This document shows positions 15,282 through 15,402 of a stretch of DNA of 15,402 nucleotides, one piece after another (positions within the stretch are counted from its first letter, which is position 1; every line of letters starts with the position of its first letter). Source of the stretch: Thermodesulfobacteriota bacterium (GTDB lineage Bacteria > Desulfobacterota > BSN033 > UBA1163); assembly GCA_030024065.1 (NCBI GenBank), contig JASEIE010000043.1, positions 1 through 15,402 of the forward strand, written 5' to 3'. Below the pieces are notes generated by a model that did not search any database, was not told where the DNA came from, and saw nothing but the letters and a program-made list of their open reading frames with translations. Made by a program: the position numbers and the translations under genes.

Positions 15282-15402
15282 AAATACACAAAAGATTCAC
15301 CCCAGATCAGGTCAAAGAGCTTCTTGAACGTTACTTAAAGAACCAGATGGAAAGAAAGTATATTCAAGAAATCCTCGGGATAAAGAGAAGACGGTTTTTT
15401 AT
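15275..15402 (+). CDS. Probable transposase, N-terminal fragment
   Basis: The first 42 codons of a gene running off the right edge. It begins MSQIHKRFTPDQVKELLERY and continues through an IQEILGIKRRRFF stretch. The sequence is basic and helical, with a pattern like a helix-turn-helix (KYIQEILGIKRRRFF) as found at the start of DDE/integrase-type transposases. I recall similar openings in deltaproteobacterial transposases, but the catalytic domain is not visible. Ribosome site AGGAGG at 15261-15266 is 8 bases from the ATG. Upstream direct repeats and structured leader support a mobile-element gene. A DNA-binding protein of another kind is the alternative. Confidence 0.6.
   Translation, partial: MSQIHKRFTPDQVKELLERYLKNQMERKYIQEILGIKRRRFF

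Larger units (their letters stand above)
14995..15402 (+). mobile_element. Left part of an insertion-sequence-like element (cut by window end)
   Basis: From left to right the stretch contains a possible TG-start end (TGTCAAGG at 14995), two 21-bp direct repeats, an elaborate stem-loop region, and a + strand gene that looks like a transposase start. Terminal repeated binding sites in front of the first gene recall the IS21 group, but too little protein is visible to assign a family. The exact left boundary is uncertain; the first repeat at 15021 is the safest inner limit. The right end is outside the window. Confidence 0.5.

Overview
The window reads like chromosomal DNA from a Gram-negative bacterium. 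It has strong AGGAGG-type ribosome sites, short intergenic gaps, periplasmic binding proteins with signal peptides, and a C-run/G-run palindromic repeat of a kind I associate with uncultured Desulfobacterota (Deltaproteobacteria) and relatives. That taxonomic placement is inference; no rRNA or marker gene is present.

Left and centre (1-10987, all + strand): one long catabolic-looking cluster. It opens with the tail of one cupin, a G/C-run hairpin and a complete second cupin. Next come a tripartite tricarboxylate transporter (TctB, TctA, and the periplasmic receptor TctC), a nitrilase-superfamily C-N hydrolase resembling N-carbamoyl-amino-acid amidohydrolases, a Gfo/Idh/MocA dehydrogenase, and a second TctC receptor paralogous to the first. 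A perfect 16-bp hairpin and a roughly 350-bp non-coding stretch follow. The cluster then resumes with a DUF6282-like metal-dependent hydrolase, a beta-hydroxyacid dehydrogenase (3-hydroxyisobutyrate dehydrogenase family) and an IlvD/Edd dehydratase; the last two are separated by one base. Together they suggest uptake of an organic acid, release of an amide or carbamoyl group, then oxidation and dehydration. The substrate cannot be read from the sequence.

Right-centre (11125-14841, all - strand, convergent with the cluster): a stand-alone FabH-type ketoacyl-ACP synthase III with an intact Cys-His-Asn triad, then an MFS transporter and aldo/keto reductase pair 18 bp apart (MFS first) that look like a small operon. 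A terminator-like hairpin lies between the pair and fabH.

Right edge (about 14995-15402): the left part of a mobile element, cut by the window end. It carries two 21-bp direct repeats 33 bp apart, a 112-nt region that folds on paper into a three-way-junction RNA with a GAAA tetraloop, and a second hairpin that places the Shine-Dalgarno in its loop and the AUG in its stem. The first 42 codons of a probable transposase follow. Mismatches in these stems are nearly all G-U compatible on the + strand only, which points to RNA-level structure. This leader is the most unusual object in the window.
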